From assembly GCF_017298635.1 (NCBI RefSeq), contig NZ_CP071182.1, positions 930,001 to 994,000 of the forward strand: DNA of 64,000 nt. Reading direction: 5' to 3'. The stretch is from Paenalicyclobacillus mengziensis (GTDB lineage: Bacteria > Bacillota > Bacilli > Alicyclobacillales > Alicyclobacillaceae). Positions 19,615 to 29,181 of this stretch are shown here, in pieces (the first letter of the stretch is position 1; every line of letters begins with the position of its first letter). The translations under genes were made by a program, and so were the position numbers. The notes under the pieces are model-generated. The model was not told the origin of the DNA and searched no databases. It saw nothing but the letters and a program-made list of their open reading frames with translations.

Positions 19615-20005
19615 CCTTACAGTAACACCCTTCAGCAGCCTGCGCCGTGGCGCATTGCCACATATGGATACTGGTTTCGGGAGACGATGAACGTTCCTGG
19701 AATAACCGGACTGGGGCCGTCGTTTTCTGTTATGCTACCGGTGAGTTCAGAAAGGTGTCAAAGTTCGAATTGCACCAGATGAGGAAAAATATACGTCACA
19801 GTTTTAGCGGACCTATTCAAGAAGAGGAACCTATCACTTTCACGGGCCAGCGTATCAGATACAGCATTCCTCTTGGAGGAATCATAACTTTTATGCAACG
19901 AAGTTGTCCTCAAAAACGGACACGTCACCGGCAACCCGACTTATAATGAGATGGACAAGGTCAGCATCGGATGCCAGTGACGGGGGGAGTCATCATGCGC
20001 TGGAA
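19615..20005. other. Intergenic stretch, no supported gene
   Basis: No convincing gene. A plus-strand frame (19647-19946) lacks a good ribosome site and any recognisable domain. The regulator promoter (minus strand) should lie near 19615-19700. Confidence 0.4.
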
Positions 20006-21253
20006 TCAATCCCGTACCTGATCGAGCCGGAGAGCACGCTTGTGCACCGTGTGGTACCACTTTCGGTTCCGCCTCGTAAAGTATGCTTGTAAGCTGACTG
20101 GGCCCCATGTCCACAGGAATATGGGAACCAGGATGAGCCCCACGTATGCCCGCCAGTTGATGCGCTCCAAAATCAGTGCCAAAGGCATCTCTAGAAACAG
20201 AATGGCGGAGATCCACATCCAAACGGGTTGTGGGATAAGTTGAGCAACGTGAAGCGAAAATACCTTGTCGACCATCGGCAGATTGAACAAAAACAACATG
20301 ATTGACATCGCGAAAACGATAACGGATCGCACTGGCTGGAAGAGGTAGACAGCCATGTCAAACTTCATAAAACGCCGTTCTTTGACGCTCTCTTTGATGA
20401 GTGGAACGATGTATTGCCGTGCACAGTTAAAGTGGCCCTGCTGCCAGCGCAGACGCTGATGAAACGAGGCCATGAAGGTTACTGGCTTTTCATCGTAAAC
20501 TTTGGCGTCGTGTGCCCAAGTTGGAATCACACCATGCTTCACACAGCGCACGCCAAACTCCAAGTCTTCCGTTAATCCCGTCGCTTCCCAACCAATTTCC
20601 CGCAGCAGTGCGCGGTCGATGCAAAGTCCAGTTCCGCCGAGTGCGCATGACAATCCGAGCTGACTGCGGGCATGTTGCCACATGCGGTTGTCGTACCAGT
20701 AGGAGAGGGCCAATGATACACTGACCCAGGAGTCAAATGGGTTTTTGACGCCAAGGTACCCTTGAATGACCTTGTGGCCTGAACACAATTTGTCGTTCAT
20801 GATAGCAAGGAAATCGGGGTGCACAAGGTTATCTGCGTCAAACATGATGATGGCGTCGTACTGAACACCACTCTCTTCCAACCGCTCAATCATCCATTCA
20901 ATCGCAAAGCCTTTGCCAATCTTCTCGTGATTGGTCCGTTTATGGATGATGGCTCCGTGGTTGCGGCCAACATCTGCTGTATGGTCGGTGCAGTTGTCCG
21001 CAATTAAGTGAATATCAAACAAGGTTCGCGGATACCGCTGCGCCTTGATGCTGTCAATTAACGGGCCTACGACCCGCTCTTCATTGTGAGCGGGAATGAT
21101 AATCGCGAACCGCTTCTGTGGTGGATGCGATATTTTTTCCTTGCGATGAACAATGCCGAAAATGGATATGGCAAACTGATACAGGGCAATGAGCAATGTT
21201 AAAATCTGGGTCACGGAATAAACGATATCGAAAACACCGTTTACCAGGAACAT
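20006..21253 (-). CDS. Processive family 2 glycosyltransferase, membrane protein
   Basis: 415 residues from the ATG at 21253 after AGAAAGGA. An N-terminal membrane helix precedes the GT2 catalytic domain with IIIPAHNEE, DNCTD and FDADN (the metal-binding Asp residues), TEDLEFG, and the processivity motif QRLRWQQGH, then three or four C-terminal membrane helices. This is the layout of cellulose/hyaluronan synthase-like enzymes that polymerise and export a polysaccharide. It is followed upstream on the same strand by a 33-residue membrane peptide and a Wzy/O-antigen-ligase-like gene, suggesting a small surface-glycan locus. The sugar is unknown. Confidence 0.87.
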   Translation of the reverse strand: MFLVNGVFDIVYSVTQILTLLIALYQFAISIFGIVHRKEKISHPPQKRFAIIIPAHNEERVVGPLIDSIKAQRYPRTLFDIHLIADNCTDHTADVGRNHGAIIHKRTNHEKIGKGFAIEWMIERLEESGVQYDAIIMFDADNLVHPDFLAIMNDKLCSGHKVIQGYLGVKNPFDSWVSVSLALSYWYDNRMWQHARSQLGLSCALGGTGLCIDRALLREIGWEATGLTEDLEFGVRCVKHGVIPTWAHDAKVYDEKPVTFMASFHQRLRWQQGHFNCARQYIVPLIKESVKERRFMKFDMAVYLFQPVRSVIVFAMSIMLFLFNLPMVDKVFSLHVAQLIPQPVWMWISAILFLEMPLALILERINWRAYVGLILVPIFLWTWGPVSLQAYFTRRNRKWYHTVHKRALRLDQVRD

Positions 21254-21412
21254 GAAAGTCCTTCTTTCTGAGGTCCAGGCTGACTTTACGTACATCAGCA
21301 GTTCAGACCTTGGCAGTCAGAATGTCGAGCGATTAGGTCAATTCGGATTTCCTCATTTGATAGTACTTGTCCCTAACAACGTACACATATACTGACGCTT
21401 TATCCTCGTTAA

Positions 21413-21514
21413 TTACCTTTGTGCTCGAAGAGCCCAAACCACGATGCCAATTGCGGCCAACAGGCACAACAAAATTGAACCTAAGGAATTTGTGAGGCTG
21501 ATGACATCTTTCAT
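21413..21514 (-). CDS. 33-residue single-helix membrane peptide
   Basis: The ATG at 21514 follows GAGAAGGTG. The product is a short polar N-terminus, one membrane helix (LGSILLCLLAAIGIVVWAL) and a basic RAQR end. It lies 15 bases after the O-antigen-ligase-like gene on the same strand and before the glycosyltransferase gene, so it is probably part of that operon and may be an accessory subunit of the synthase. No family is recognised. Confidence 0.6.
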   Translation of the reverse strand: MKDVISLTNSLGSILLCLLAAIGIVVWALRAQR

Positions 21515-21529
21515 CAAAGACACCTTCTC

Positions 21530-23311
21530 TTAGGCACGAACAAGTGCTTTTTTTCGACGAAAACGCAGGGCGAATCCCGCAGCAATCCAGACACCGAGCA
21601 AGACCGCTGAAACAAGTCCAGAAAGAGCATACAATCCTTCTGTACTCATAGGCAAGTGCAAACTGGCAATGACAGCGGCCGGGACGACAAACAGCCCAGA
21701 AATGATTATAAGCCTAAGTTGCACTCTTGTGACCATCCAAGCCAGAGCAAAAAGTCCAATCACTGCCAAAATGGTCTCCATCGCAATGTGCCAGTGCACT
21801 AATGCACCCCCTGACAGGCCCTGACTGAGGAGCAAGTCAAACATTGTCAGCACCACCCAAGTTTTTCGATAGGCTATAGGAATACTTATCAGCCAAAGTG
21901 CTCCTGCAGTCATCACCATAAGCACGCCAAGAACAGCAAAGTGCAGGACTAGCGGCTTGACGACAAAGATGTTCAGGAAAGTCACACACAAGGCCCAGAG
22001 TGCCAACACGAGCCACGCCTTTGGCGGCAGTTTGGCTGGTGATGTGACGGCGGTGGCACGTTCATGTTGCGCAACTTCAGGTTGTCCCCATACGAGAAAC
22101 AATGCCATGACCAGAAAGTATGTGAGAGACATCGGCGCGTATTCAAACACGTTCTCAAATCCGCAGTGAATCAAAACGGACAAAAGCCCAGTCAAACCTC
22201 CAAGAAAGACAATCCTTTTTCGACCAGAAGTGATTCGCACCCGGACCCAGAGGTCGCGAACGAGCGTGATATGCATTGCAAAAAATAGCGTCAGACCGAC
22301 AATACCAACCTCACCGAGCGTCTTCGCGTAGTAATTGTCAGAGTACATGCTCAAGTGGTGAAGTGTCGCCATCGCCCCGCCATACCGACCTGGCCCTACA
22401 CCAAACAACGGATTCCTTTGCATGAATACAAACGCTTGATGCCATCTCGCGACTCTGCCGCCGCGTGCTGACAGTATCCAGTAGGTAGGTGACAGCACAT
22501 CTGTGATGCGGTGATGGATGGATGGGATGACGAACGCCACGACTGCAAGCAACGGAAAAATGATGAGCAACCGCCTTGCAAAGAATCCGACAACGATGAT
22601 AAACGCAAGCGCCAAGGAGAACCATGCCGCTCGTGAAAACGTAAATAAGAGCGTCATCCCACAGGCGATGAATCCGATTCCGTACATCCACTTGCGCCAA
22701 CGATTGGTCTCGTAAACAACAAGGGATGCGATGATGGGGAGCATCAAAGCCATGTACGCCCCAAGTTCATTACAACTGATGAGCACCGAGAAGACGCGAG
22801 TACGCAGATGTTCCCCTGTGTCCATCCAGGCTGTCGGAACTGGCGTTTTGGTAATGTACTGATAAACTCCGTGAATCCCAATCAAGATAGCTGTCACAGA
22901 TGCCATGTAAAGCAGTCTGTCTACATCTTTTGGCCGAATGGCAAATGGGATGAGCAGACCGAAGAAGATGTAATAGACGTCGATGCGATACCCCGCGATG
23001 ACCAGAAGCGGCTGACCGAAGTTTGCAAACACCAAGGCAAGCCCATAGATAATAAAATACGTTGCAAACTTAGGCCATTTGACCGTAATCGGCCGAGTTT
23101 CTCCAACAAAATAATTCGCTGCTGCTGCCAACAGTAAAATTACCAGTACCAGCTTGTCCCAGATGGAACCAAGGACCGGCACGAAATGCCGAAGTCCGAA
23201 GTCAATCAAGGGGAAAGCGGTGAGTGCATACATCGCCCACTTGATAAATGGCGTGTTGTCTATCCTTATGCCGCTTGGGAAGTTCATAGTTCTAAGTTTC
23301 ATTATCATCAT
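21530..23311 (-). CDS. O-antigen ligase / Wzy-like polytopic membrane protein
   Basis: About 593 residues; the ATG at 23311 has the best upstream AAGAGG. More than a dozen hydrophobic segments are visible. The central region, with LISCNELGAYMALMLPI, FTFSRAAWFSLAL and the large loop containing NPLFGVGPGRYGG, matches the Wzy_C domain of the O-antigen ligase family (signature FSRxAW and P-x-x-GxGPG). Such proteins polymerise or transfer surface glycans. The C-terminal 170 residues are additional membrane helices. Confidence 0.85.
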   Translation of the reverse strand: MMIMKLRTMNFPSGIRIDNTPFIKWAMYALTAFPLIDFGLRHFVPVLGSIWDKLVLVILLLAAAANYFVGETRPITVKWPKFATYFIIYGLALVFANFGQPLLVIAGYRIDVYYIFFGLLIPFAIRPKDVDRLLYMASVTAILIGIHGVYQYITKTPVPTAWMDTGEHLRTRVFSVLISCNELGAYMALMLPIIASLVVYETNRWRKWMYGIGFIACGMTLLFTFSRAAWFSLALAFIIVVGFFARRLLIIFPLLAVVAFVIPSIHHRITDVLSPTYWILSARGGRVARWHQAFVFMQRNPLFGVGPGRYGGAMATLHHLSMYSDNYYAKTLGEVGIVGLTLFFAMHITLVRDLWVRVRITSGRKRIVFLGGLTGLLSVLIHCGFENVFEYAPMSLTYFLVMALFLVWGQPEVAQHERATAVTSPAKLPPKAWLVLALWALCVTFLNIFVVKPLVLHFAVLGVLMVMTAGALWLISIPIAYRKTWVVLTMFDLLLSQGLSGGALVHWHIAMETILAVIGLFALAWMVTRVQLRLIIISGLFVVPAAVIASLHLPMSTEGLYALSGLVSAVLLGVWIAAGFALRFRRKKALVRA

Positions 23312-23363
23312 GAAAAGTTGGCCTCTTATGTTCATTTTGTGGTGATTTAATGAAGATACGTCT

Positions 23364-23401
23364 TAATCTCCATCCATCATAAGTAATCTCCATCCATCAT
23401 A
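23364..23401. repeat. 18-bp direct repeat, two copies
   Basis: TAATCTCCATCCATCATA occurs at 23364-23381 and 23384-23401, separated by AG, between the Wzy-like gene and the end of the recombinase gene. Confidence 0.8.
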
Positions 23402-23455
23402 CCCCATCCGCAAAATGACGGATATCAGATACATTGCCGAAGGACAGAGCCAAGC

Positions 23456-24907
23456 TTAGACGTGCCAAATAATTTCTGGGTTTTGTCCTTTAGCGGGAAC
23501 GATGATGGTATCAATTGCCGCGCGAAGCACCTGGCGCTGTTCTTCAGGCGTCATGTAATCCCACGCTAAACGAATAAGACTTGGAGGATGGTCAACCGAT
23601 TGCATCTTGGCATTCGGTTCTTGTTCCAAAGTCTGCTCCTCAAGTTGCGCGATGCGTTCTCGAATCGCGTCTTTTTGATGTTCCAATTTGCCAATTCTAT
23701 GTTGGAGCCAAGCGGCATCAATGGCTTCGTTCTCAAACGCGTCGAACCACTTCTCCAGCCTTAGCTCCACTTTTTTGACTTCCATTTTCAGGCTCTCCAG
23801 AGTCTCCTTTGCTTCGGACGTAGTCAGGTTCTGCCTGTCTCTTTGGCGCTCTATCTCGTCCTCGTCAAGGCGTGCGGCGTAGAGTTGTTGAATGACCCAG
23901 CTTTCGAGATGGGCTTGATTACGATATCCAACAGAACATCTTTTGACCAGTGTCCCCTGCGGCCGGTGGTGTTGATTTTTGCAGGCGTACAAGTGATACG
24001 TTTTCCGGTTGCCCCGTGCGTTGCGACGGATGACATGAATAAACGGACCATTACAGGAAGCGCAGCGCAGCAAGCCCGTAAGCAAGTATTCACCAGCAGG
24101 AAGCTTGCCGTCTTTCCGCTTTTGGATCTCCTGTTGCACCAGAGTAAAAGTTGCTGTGTCGATGATGGGCTTCGCAATCTCGGTGGAAAATGCATCTCCG
24201 AAAACAGACTCTCCGATGTACAGGCGGCGTTCGAGCATATCGCGGACGCTACTGTGATGAAACACACGCTCATTCGTTTGGGAAGCCATCCAACTCGCAA
24301 GATCACTGAGTGAACTTCCGCGCAGGTAACGACGGAACAGTGCCTGAACGAGGTCCGCTTGGGCTCGATTGACGTCTAGTTTACCCGTTGTCCGGTTGTA
24401 GGTGTACCCGAAAGGAATGCGGCCTCCAGACCACTTGCCCGCCCTTACGCGTTGTCGCAGGCCGGTCGTTAGTCTATCGACAATGGTATCCCGCTCTAAT
24501 TGTGCGAATACAGCCAATATGCCAAGCATCGCTTTGCCCAGCGGTGTCGAGGTATCAAACGGTTCTGTTGAGCTTCGAAAGCTGACATGATGTCTTTCAA
24601 ACTCGTCTTCAAGAAGGTACAGTACATCTCGTTGCTTTCGACTCAACCTGTCTAGCTTGTAAACGATAACCGTGTTGATGACTCCGCTGTGGACGTCGCC
24701 GAGAAGTCTCTGAAGGGCAGGTCTGTCCAGATTCGTGCCGGTGCAGCCGTCGTCGATGTAGAGTCGATAGTTGTCCCAACCTTGAGATTTGCAGTAAGCC
24801 AGTAACCTCTCTTTCTGGTTATCGATGCTGAACCCGTGTTGTGCCTGTTCGTCTGTTGAAACGCGACAGTACAGAGCAACGGTCAGTGAAGCCATCTCAA
24901 GAGACAT
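23456..24907 (-). CDS. Large serine recombinase (SpoIVCA-like) inside element 2
   Basis: 483 residues from the ATG at 24907, 10 bases after AAGGAG; the frame stays open for 67 codons further upstream. The resolvase domain has the nucleophile in LYCRVSTDEQAQHG, then YKLDRLSRKQRD and the helix with LERDTIVDRLTTGLR. A recombinase domain, a zinc ribbon (LLRCASCNGPF, with Cys in YACKNQ) and a long charged coiled coil (about 365-440) follow. This matches SpoIVCA, which excises skin. It is the best candidate for moving element 2, although it lies about 10 kb from attL and 18.6 kb from attR; a separate nested element is possible. Confidence 0.92.
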   Translation of the reverse strand: MSLEMASLTVALYCRVSTDEQAQHGFSIDNQKERLLAYCKSQGWDNYRLYIDDGCTGTNLDRPALQRLLGDVHSGVINTVIVYKLDRLSRKQRDVLYLLEDEFERHHVSFRSSTEPFDTSTPLGKAMLGILAVFAQLERDTIVDRLTTGLRQRVRAGKWSGGRIPFGYTYNRTTGKLDVNRAQADLVQALFRRYLRGSSLSDLASWMASQTNERVFHHSSVRDMLERRLYIGESVFGDAFSTEIAKPIIDTATFTLVQQEIQKRKDGKLPAGEYLLTGLLRCASCNGPFIHVIRRNARGNRKTYHLYACKNQHHRPQGTLVKRCSVGYRNQAHLESWVIQQLYAARLDEDEIERQRDRQNLTTSEAKETLESLKMEVKKVELRLEKWFDAFENEAIDAAWLQHRIGKLEHQKDAIRERIAQLEEQTLEQEPNAKMQSVDHPPSLIRLAWDYMTPEEQRQVLRAAIDTIIVPAKGQNPEIIWHV

Positions 24908-25083
24908 AGAAGAAGTCGCTCCTTGGAAACTGTCATATCGCCGAACTGCACGGAGTCGGCTTTGTAATTTCATCCATACGAAAAGGCAGTCCCTGATATG
25001 ACCATAGACAAGTAACGTGCGCTCTTCTTTCGTGGGCAAGTGGATAAGCCTTCGGTTCATACCATCGTAAGGGGGGTGATCCG

Positions 25084-25356
25084 TTGTCACAGGTGCGTTT
25101 AAGTCCAAAAGCCACCAGCATCATATATCCAATCTGCCAAGCCGCGCTGCATCGCAAACTGCTCAGCGAATTACACTCATCAGACGAATTCGCTGCGAGA
25201 ACAGAGGAATCTCGCGTTCCAAAGCATGGAACCAGATTCGAACGTCGCGAAGATGCAGAAGGCGTGGAGGGGCACATCGCTTTGCCGACAGGTAGGAGTG
25301 CGGCGGATGTCGAAGTTCAAGGGGGTGGCGTTATTTCGAATGGCGACCGGAAGTAA
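25084..25356 (+). CDS. 90-residue protein of unknown function
   Basis: A TTG start follows an unusually strong AAGGGGGGTGATC site. The N-terminal third is mildly hydrophobic (SIIYPICQAALHRKLL) and the rest is charged. No family is recognised. It is divergent from the recombinase, and its start overlaps the upstream open extension of that gene. It ends 15 bases before the next membrane-protein gene, so the two may be co-transcribed. Confidence 0.45.
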   Translation: MSQVRLSPKATSIIYPICQAALHRKLLSELHSSDEFAARTEESRVPKHGTRFERREDAEGVEGHIALPTGRSAADVEVQGGGVISNGDRK

Positions 25357-25371
25357 ACGGGGGATGTAGGT

Positions 25372-26529
25372 GTGAGTTGGAAGCGTTCTTTTCAGGTATC
25401 CGGATTTGTGTTTGCGATGCATTGGATGGTTCTTATTGTCAGCGTCTTTGCTCCGATTCCACACGTCAAACCCATGTACCTGCAGCTTACGCATACACCG
25501 CTCGATCACCTTTTGCAATGGGATGCACAGTGGTATGCAGTCATTGCAAAGTACGGTTACAAGGTCCCGCTGTCTGCTCAACAAGCGTTTGTGGCGACAG
25601 GAAACAAGGTGCCTTTTGCTCCACTCCAGGCAACCGCCTATTTCCCGCTGCTACCGCTTGTCATACATACTTTTAGAGTAATCGGCGCTTTGTTCATAGG
25701 TAACCTCGTGTTTTATGTCGGGATGGTGTTCATGTACGTGCTGTTTCGAGAAAGGTTGTCTGGTACCAAGACACTTTTCGCGTTGCTGCTCTACGCACTG
25801 AATCCAGACACCGTCTATGGCAGCGCGCTCTATCCGGAGGCCTATACTGTACTGTTCTCCGTCCTTGTCATTTATGGTCTGCAAAAGGGAGGGAAGACAG
25901 GAGACACCATTGCTTGCATCGCTGGATTTTTGGCCACTGTGAACCACGAGATGGGTATCCTGCTCGTTACGCTGGCTTGGCAGTATCTGCGTCAAAGACG
26001 CATCCGTATGATGGTTACATATGGTTTATCTGTTGCGGCAGGGTGGGGGTTGTTCTCTCTTTACCTATGGGGCCGTTATGGTCATCCGTTGGCCATGTTT
26101 GCTGCTGAAAAGACATGGGACAGAACATGGGCAGTGCCTGGATACAACTGGATTCAATCCATCATTACGCAGCGGATACCTGATGACATGACCATTTTGA
26201 TTTTTGTTGTCATGATGGTGGCGTACATTGTCGAGGTATGGAGGGTGGACAGGCACTTTGCGCACCCGACAGCGGCTCTGGCATTGCAATCTCAAGGCGC
26301 TGCCATATGGATGTCACTGTTGTTGATGATTGGTCTGAGTACGTACATACCGGGAGATCCGGTCCTTAGTGTGTCTCGGCTGCTCAGCGTCGGATGGCCG
26401 ATGTACGGCTTCTTGTGGCTGAGGGGCGAGCACAGGAGTTTGGTCTGGATGATAGGGATTTTAGTCGTATTCCTGATTACGGGAATTTTTGGATCCAGCC
26501 TTTACCTCCACGGCATTCTGTATGGATAA
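25372..26529 (+). CDS. Polytopic mannosyltransferase-like membrane protein (PIG-V / GT39-like)
   Basis: 385 residues from a GTG. About ten hydrophobic segments; the first extracytoplasmic loop has LLQWDAQWYAVIAKYGY, the WDxxWY-x-IAxxGY signature of PIG-V/Gpi18-type polyprenyl-phosphate-sugar transferases, and the loop after the second helix has PLATAYFPLLPL-like spacing. It probably transfers a sugar from a lipid carrier on the outer membrane face. It may act with the polymer genes at 20-23 kb, though it is on the other strand. Confidence 0.75.
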   Translation: MSWKRSFQVSGFVFAMHWMVLIVSVFAPIPHVKPMYLQLTHTPLDHLLQWDAQWYAVIAKYGYKVPLSAQQAFVATGNKVPFAPLQATAYFPLLPLVIHTFRVIGALFIGNLVFYVGMVFMYVLFRERLSGTKTLFALLLYALNPDTVYGSALYPEAYTVLFSVLVIYGLQKGGKTGDTIACIAGFLATVNHEMGILLVTLAWQYLRQRRIRMMVTYGLSVAAGWGLFSLYLWGRYGHPLAMFAAEKTWDRTWAVPGYNWIQSIITQRIPDDMTILIFVVMMVAYIVEVWRVDRHFAHPTAALALQSQGAAIWMSLLLMIGLSTYIPGDPVLSVSRLLSVGWPMYGFLWLRGEHRSLVWMIGILVVFLITGIFGSSLYLHGILYG

Positions 26530-26532
26530 GGT

Positions 26533-26586
26533 GTGAAGCGGTTGCTCACTTCCGGTGAAGGAGGTGAGGCAACCGCTTCGCTTTTC
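26533..26586 (+). terminator. Rho-independent terminator
   Basis: GAAGCGGTTGC (26535-26545) pairs with GCAACCGCTTC (26569-26579), with a further CTCAC/GTGAG pairing in the loop, followed by GCTTTTC. It lies directly after the mannosyltransferase-like gene. Confidence 0.8.
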
Positions 26587-26615
26587 GGAAACACCATCTG
26601 TAAACCGTTTAATCG

Positions 26616-27122
26616 CTAGAGGATGGTTGGGGGAGACGGTTTATCAGAATATCCACGTTCGACAAACGCGTTCTGTGACGAATGCTGATAGTAGTGTGTA
26701 GGAATGTTGACGATATGGTATCTGTTGACATGAATAATAGGATGTACAACGGGAACTTCTCGTGCAATAAAGCAGTCATGTATCACGTATTGGGGGGCAG
26801 TAATCATCGGCGCACAGCCGTGTTTCGGGTCTTGTAAATGTTTCATCGGAACGTAACCGTGGTGATATGACTTCGTTTTTTTCGGCTTTACCGTCACCTT
26901 GGCAGCGGTCATCGCGTGGGAATGTCCATACACGGCACCCATAGCTGATTGAACTGCTGGCGAAGATTCGCTGACATGTTTATGAACCTTGTGTGGTGCA
27001 GATGGAGACTCCCATTCATCTGCAGTTTCATGCTCTGGCATCGAGGCAGACTCATGGTCATGTGAAAACTTGTACTGCATCTGGCTGTCATGATATTCCC
27101 ACTGGCCCTTCTTTTCCGTCAC
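26616..27122 (-). CDS. CotD-like spore coat protein
   Basis: About 168 residues from a GTG at 27122 placed after AGGAAGGGG; GTG or TTG codons up to 27143 are alternatives. The N-terminal half is charged and His/Ser-rich. The C-terminal part, VVHPIIHVNRYHIVNIPTHYYQH, resembles the HPxxHxN repeats of the CotD coat protein family (in Bacillus HPIVHP then VNH-x-HYFPHT). CotD is made late in the mother cell under SigK and GerE and placed in the inner coat. Assignment is by motif only. Confidence 0.7.
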   Translation of the reverse strand: MTEKKGQWEYHDSQMQYKFSHDHESASMPEHETADEWESPSAPHKVHKHVSESSPAVQSAMGAVYGHSHAMTAAKVTVKPKKTKSYHHGYVPMKHLQDPKHGCAPMITAPQYVIHDCFIAREVPVVHPIIHVNRYHIVNIPTHYYQHSSQNAFVERGYSDKPSPPTIL

Positions 27123-27335
27123 GTACACTCGCCCCTTCCTCAAGATACACTAGATGTATGAATACCTAGTCTGCGAATGCCCTGGTCATTTGACCATAAA
27201 ATCGATGTGTCTGCCCAAAAAAGGCCGCTTTACATGCAGGTGCAGGGCTGTAAAAGGTTGTACCTTGTCGGGTTCGGGAACAGAAATGTGGGAAGGAAAA
27301 CTCGAAAGGAGACGAACAGTGTTTGCTGTGTTATC

Positions 27336-27761
27336 CTACAGATGAAACAGCACATAGGAACCGGGGCCAATCAGAGCGACTCCGAGCACGACAGCCATCA
27401 ATACGAAATTGTATTCCCAACCTCCATTGTCAATCCAGTATCCGTTTTTTCTATGTACAATCAGGATTGCATCGAGCATCACGATGATGATGAGCCCAGC
27501 TCCTACGCCCGTCAGAGTTCCGAAGGCAAACAACACCCCGCCAACAAACTCGAATAACCCCGCAGCAATGCTCCAGAACCTCCCACGAAAGCCAATGCCA
27601 AGAGACTCGAGCCACTGACTAAACCCAACCGGACCATATCCACCAAACCAGCCAAACAACTTCTGACTCCCATGACCCATGAAGGTGATACCGATGACCA
27701 ACCGGATGATGAGCAAGCCGACGCTGACGAGCGTCATGCTGTTAACGCTTGTGTAATCCAC
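27336..27761 (-). CDS. DoxX family membrane protein
   Basis: 141 residues from a GTG at 27761 after AAAGGTAGG. Four membrane helices. The N-terminal LLIIRLVIGITFMGHGSQKLFGWFGG is the DoxX signature, followed by FELVGGVLFAFGTLT-like sequence. DoxX proteins are subunits of quinone-linked or thiosulfate-oxidising systems in some archaea, but most bacterial members have no known role. Confidence 0.88.
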   Translation of the reverse strand: MDYTSVNSMTLVSVGLLIIRLVIGITFMGHGSQKLFGWFGGYGPVGFSQWLESLGIGFRGRFWSIAAGLFEFVGGVLFAFGTLTGVGAGLIIIVMLDAILIVHRKNGYWIDNGGWEYNFVLMAVVLGVALIGPGSYVLFHL

Positions 27762-27990
27762 AATAAAACCTACCTTTGTATAAGGATGGGAATCTAATGT
27801 AACATGTCTATGCATCGAAATAGGCTCTAAGGACAGTGGACGCTACATACAGTAATGCTCAGATTTGGATACGACCATACTGAATTGCCGAATCATCGGG
27901 TCATGTTTGCTCGCAAGATTTGCTCTATAATTATAAACAATTCATGGCAAGCGGAACTCATAAAGAAACTACCGCGGAAAGAGGATTCTC

Positions 27991-29181
27991 ATGACTGTAC
28001 CTCAACTCAGTTTCGACAGAGTCACAGAGCCGAGTCGGATTGACAAGCGATTGCTCGGTTTAACTTGGTCCCATTTTCTGAACGATGGCGCTGCGAATTA
28101 CCTACCTGGCATTCTCCCTGCTGTACTCGTGTCGTTGCATGAACCTGTCAAAATGGCGGGTATCCTTATGGCAGCTTTGATGATTGGCCAGGCGCTGCAA
28201 CCACTCATGGGCTGGATAGCGGATAGGTTAGGCGGTCGCAGCATGCTCGTGATTGGACTTTTGTTTAGTTCCATTGGTGGCGCCCTCTTAGGTGTCGCGA
28301 GTTATACTTCCGTGTTTATTGGCTTGTTGTTGCTCATTGGGGTTGGCAACGCGATGTTTCATCCTCAATCCTTGGCCTTGGTCCGGTTGATGGTTCGCGA
28401 CCGACAAGGGTTAAGTACATCATTGTTTTTAATTGGCGGAGAACTTGGTAGAGGCATTTGGCCAACCATCGCAAGCCTTATTGTTGTGCATTTCGGATTA
28501 CCCAGTCTCTGGTTGTTTGCGGTGCCAGCGATTCTTACGACTCCATTTTTGCTTTTGTGGGCTCCAAAGCTCCCAGCACGTAAGGGACGAGGACAGTCGA
28601 TTCAATGGACTAAGCATTTATACCCGATGTCACTGCTCGTCGGATTCGCAGGATTCCGTGCTTTTGTGACGCTTGGCATGGTCACGTTTATTCCAATCAT
28701 GTGGCATTTTCACGGTGGAACGCTCGTTAGCGGTGCTACCATTATTACGACGCTTGTCTCTGTTGGTGTGATAGGGAACTTAGGCGGCGGGCATTTGACC
28801 GACAGGTTGGGGCGCCGTCCAATTCTCTTACTGTCCGTAGTAGGTACGACGATACTCATCCCGCTGGTTGCTGTAGCTCACGGTCCCTGGATTTGGGTGG
28901 CAGCGGCGTTCTTAGGTATGGCCTTATTCTTGAGTGCGTCGACCAACATTTTGATTGGCCAAGATATCTTTCCCGAAAATCGGTCAATGGGCTCCGGGAT
29001 TGCGCTTGGCTTAGGAAATGGTGTTGGAGCAATGCTCGTCTTTGTTACTGGATTCTGGTCCAGTGAGCAAGATATCACCGCCTTGTTTGGAGTGTTAACC
29101 GTCGCGTCGGTGCTCTCGGGGGTATTTGCGCTTTTATTTCCAAAGGCATTGGTTCAGAAGCACAGTTCGGCTGTCCATTAG
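27991..29181 (+). CDS. MFS transporter, fosmidomycin-resistance (Fsr) type
   Basis: 396 residues and 12 predicted helices. The start region LTWSHFLNDGAANYLPGILPAVL is characteristic of the Fsr subfamily, with the MFS loop signature GWIADRLGGR after helix 2 and GGHLTDRLGRR in the second half. It is probably a proton-driven drug or metabolite exporter. The last 4 bases overlap the end of the convergent ATPase gene. Confidence 0.85.
   Translation: MTVPQLSFDRVTEPSRIDKRLLGLTWSHFLNDGAANYLPGILPAVLVSLHEPVKMAGILMAALMIGQALQPLMGWIADRLGGRSMLVIGLLFSSIGGALLGVASYTSVFIGLLLLIGVGNAMFHPQSLALVRLMVRDRQGLSTSLFLIGGELGRGIWPTIASLIVVHFGLPSLWLFAVPAILTTPFLLLWAPKLPARKGRGQSIQWTKHLYPMSLLVGFAGFRAFVTLGMVTFIPIMWHFHGGTLVSGATIITTLVSVGVIGNLGGGHLTDRLGRRPILLLSVVGTTILIPLVAVAHGPWIWVAAAFLGMALFLSASTNILIGQDIFPENRSMGSGIALGLGNGVGAMLVFVTGFWSSEQDITALFGVLTVASVLSGVFALLFPKALVQKHSSAVH

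Noticed and set aside
19647..19946. 99-codon frame upstream of the XRE regulator
   Set aside because: No ribosome site, no domain and no conserved pattern visible.
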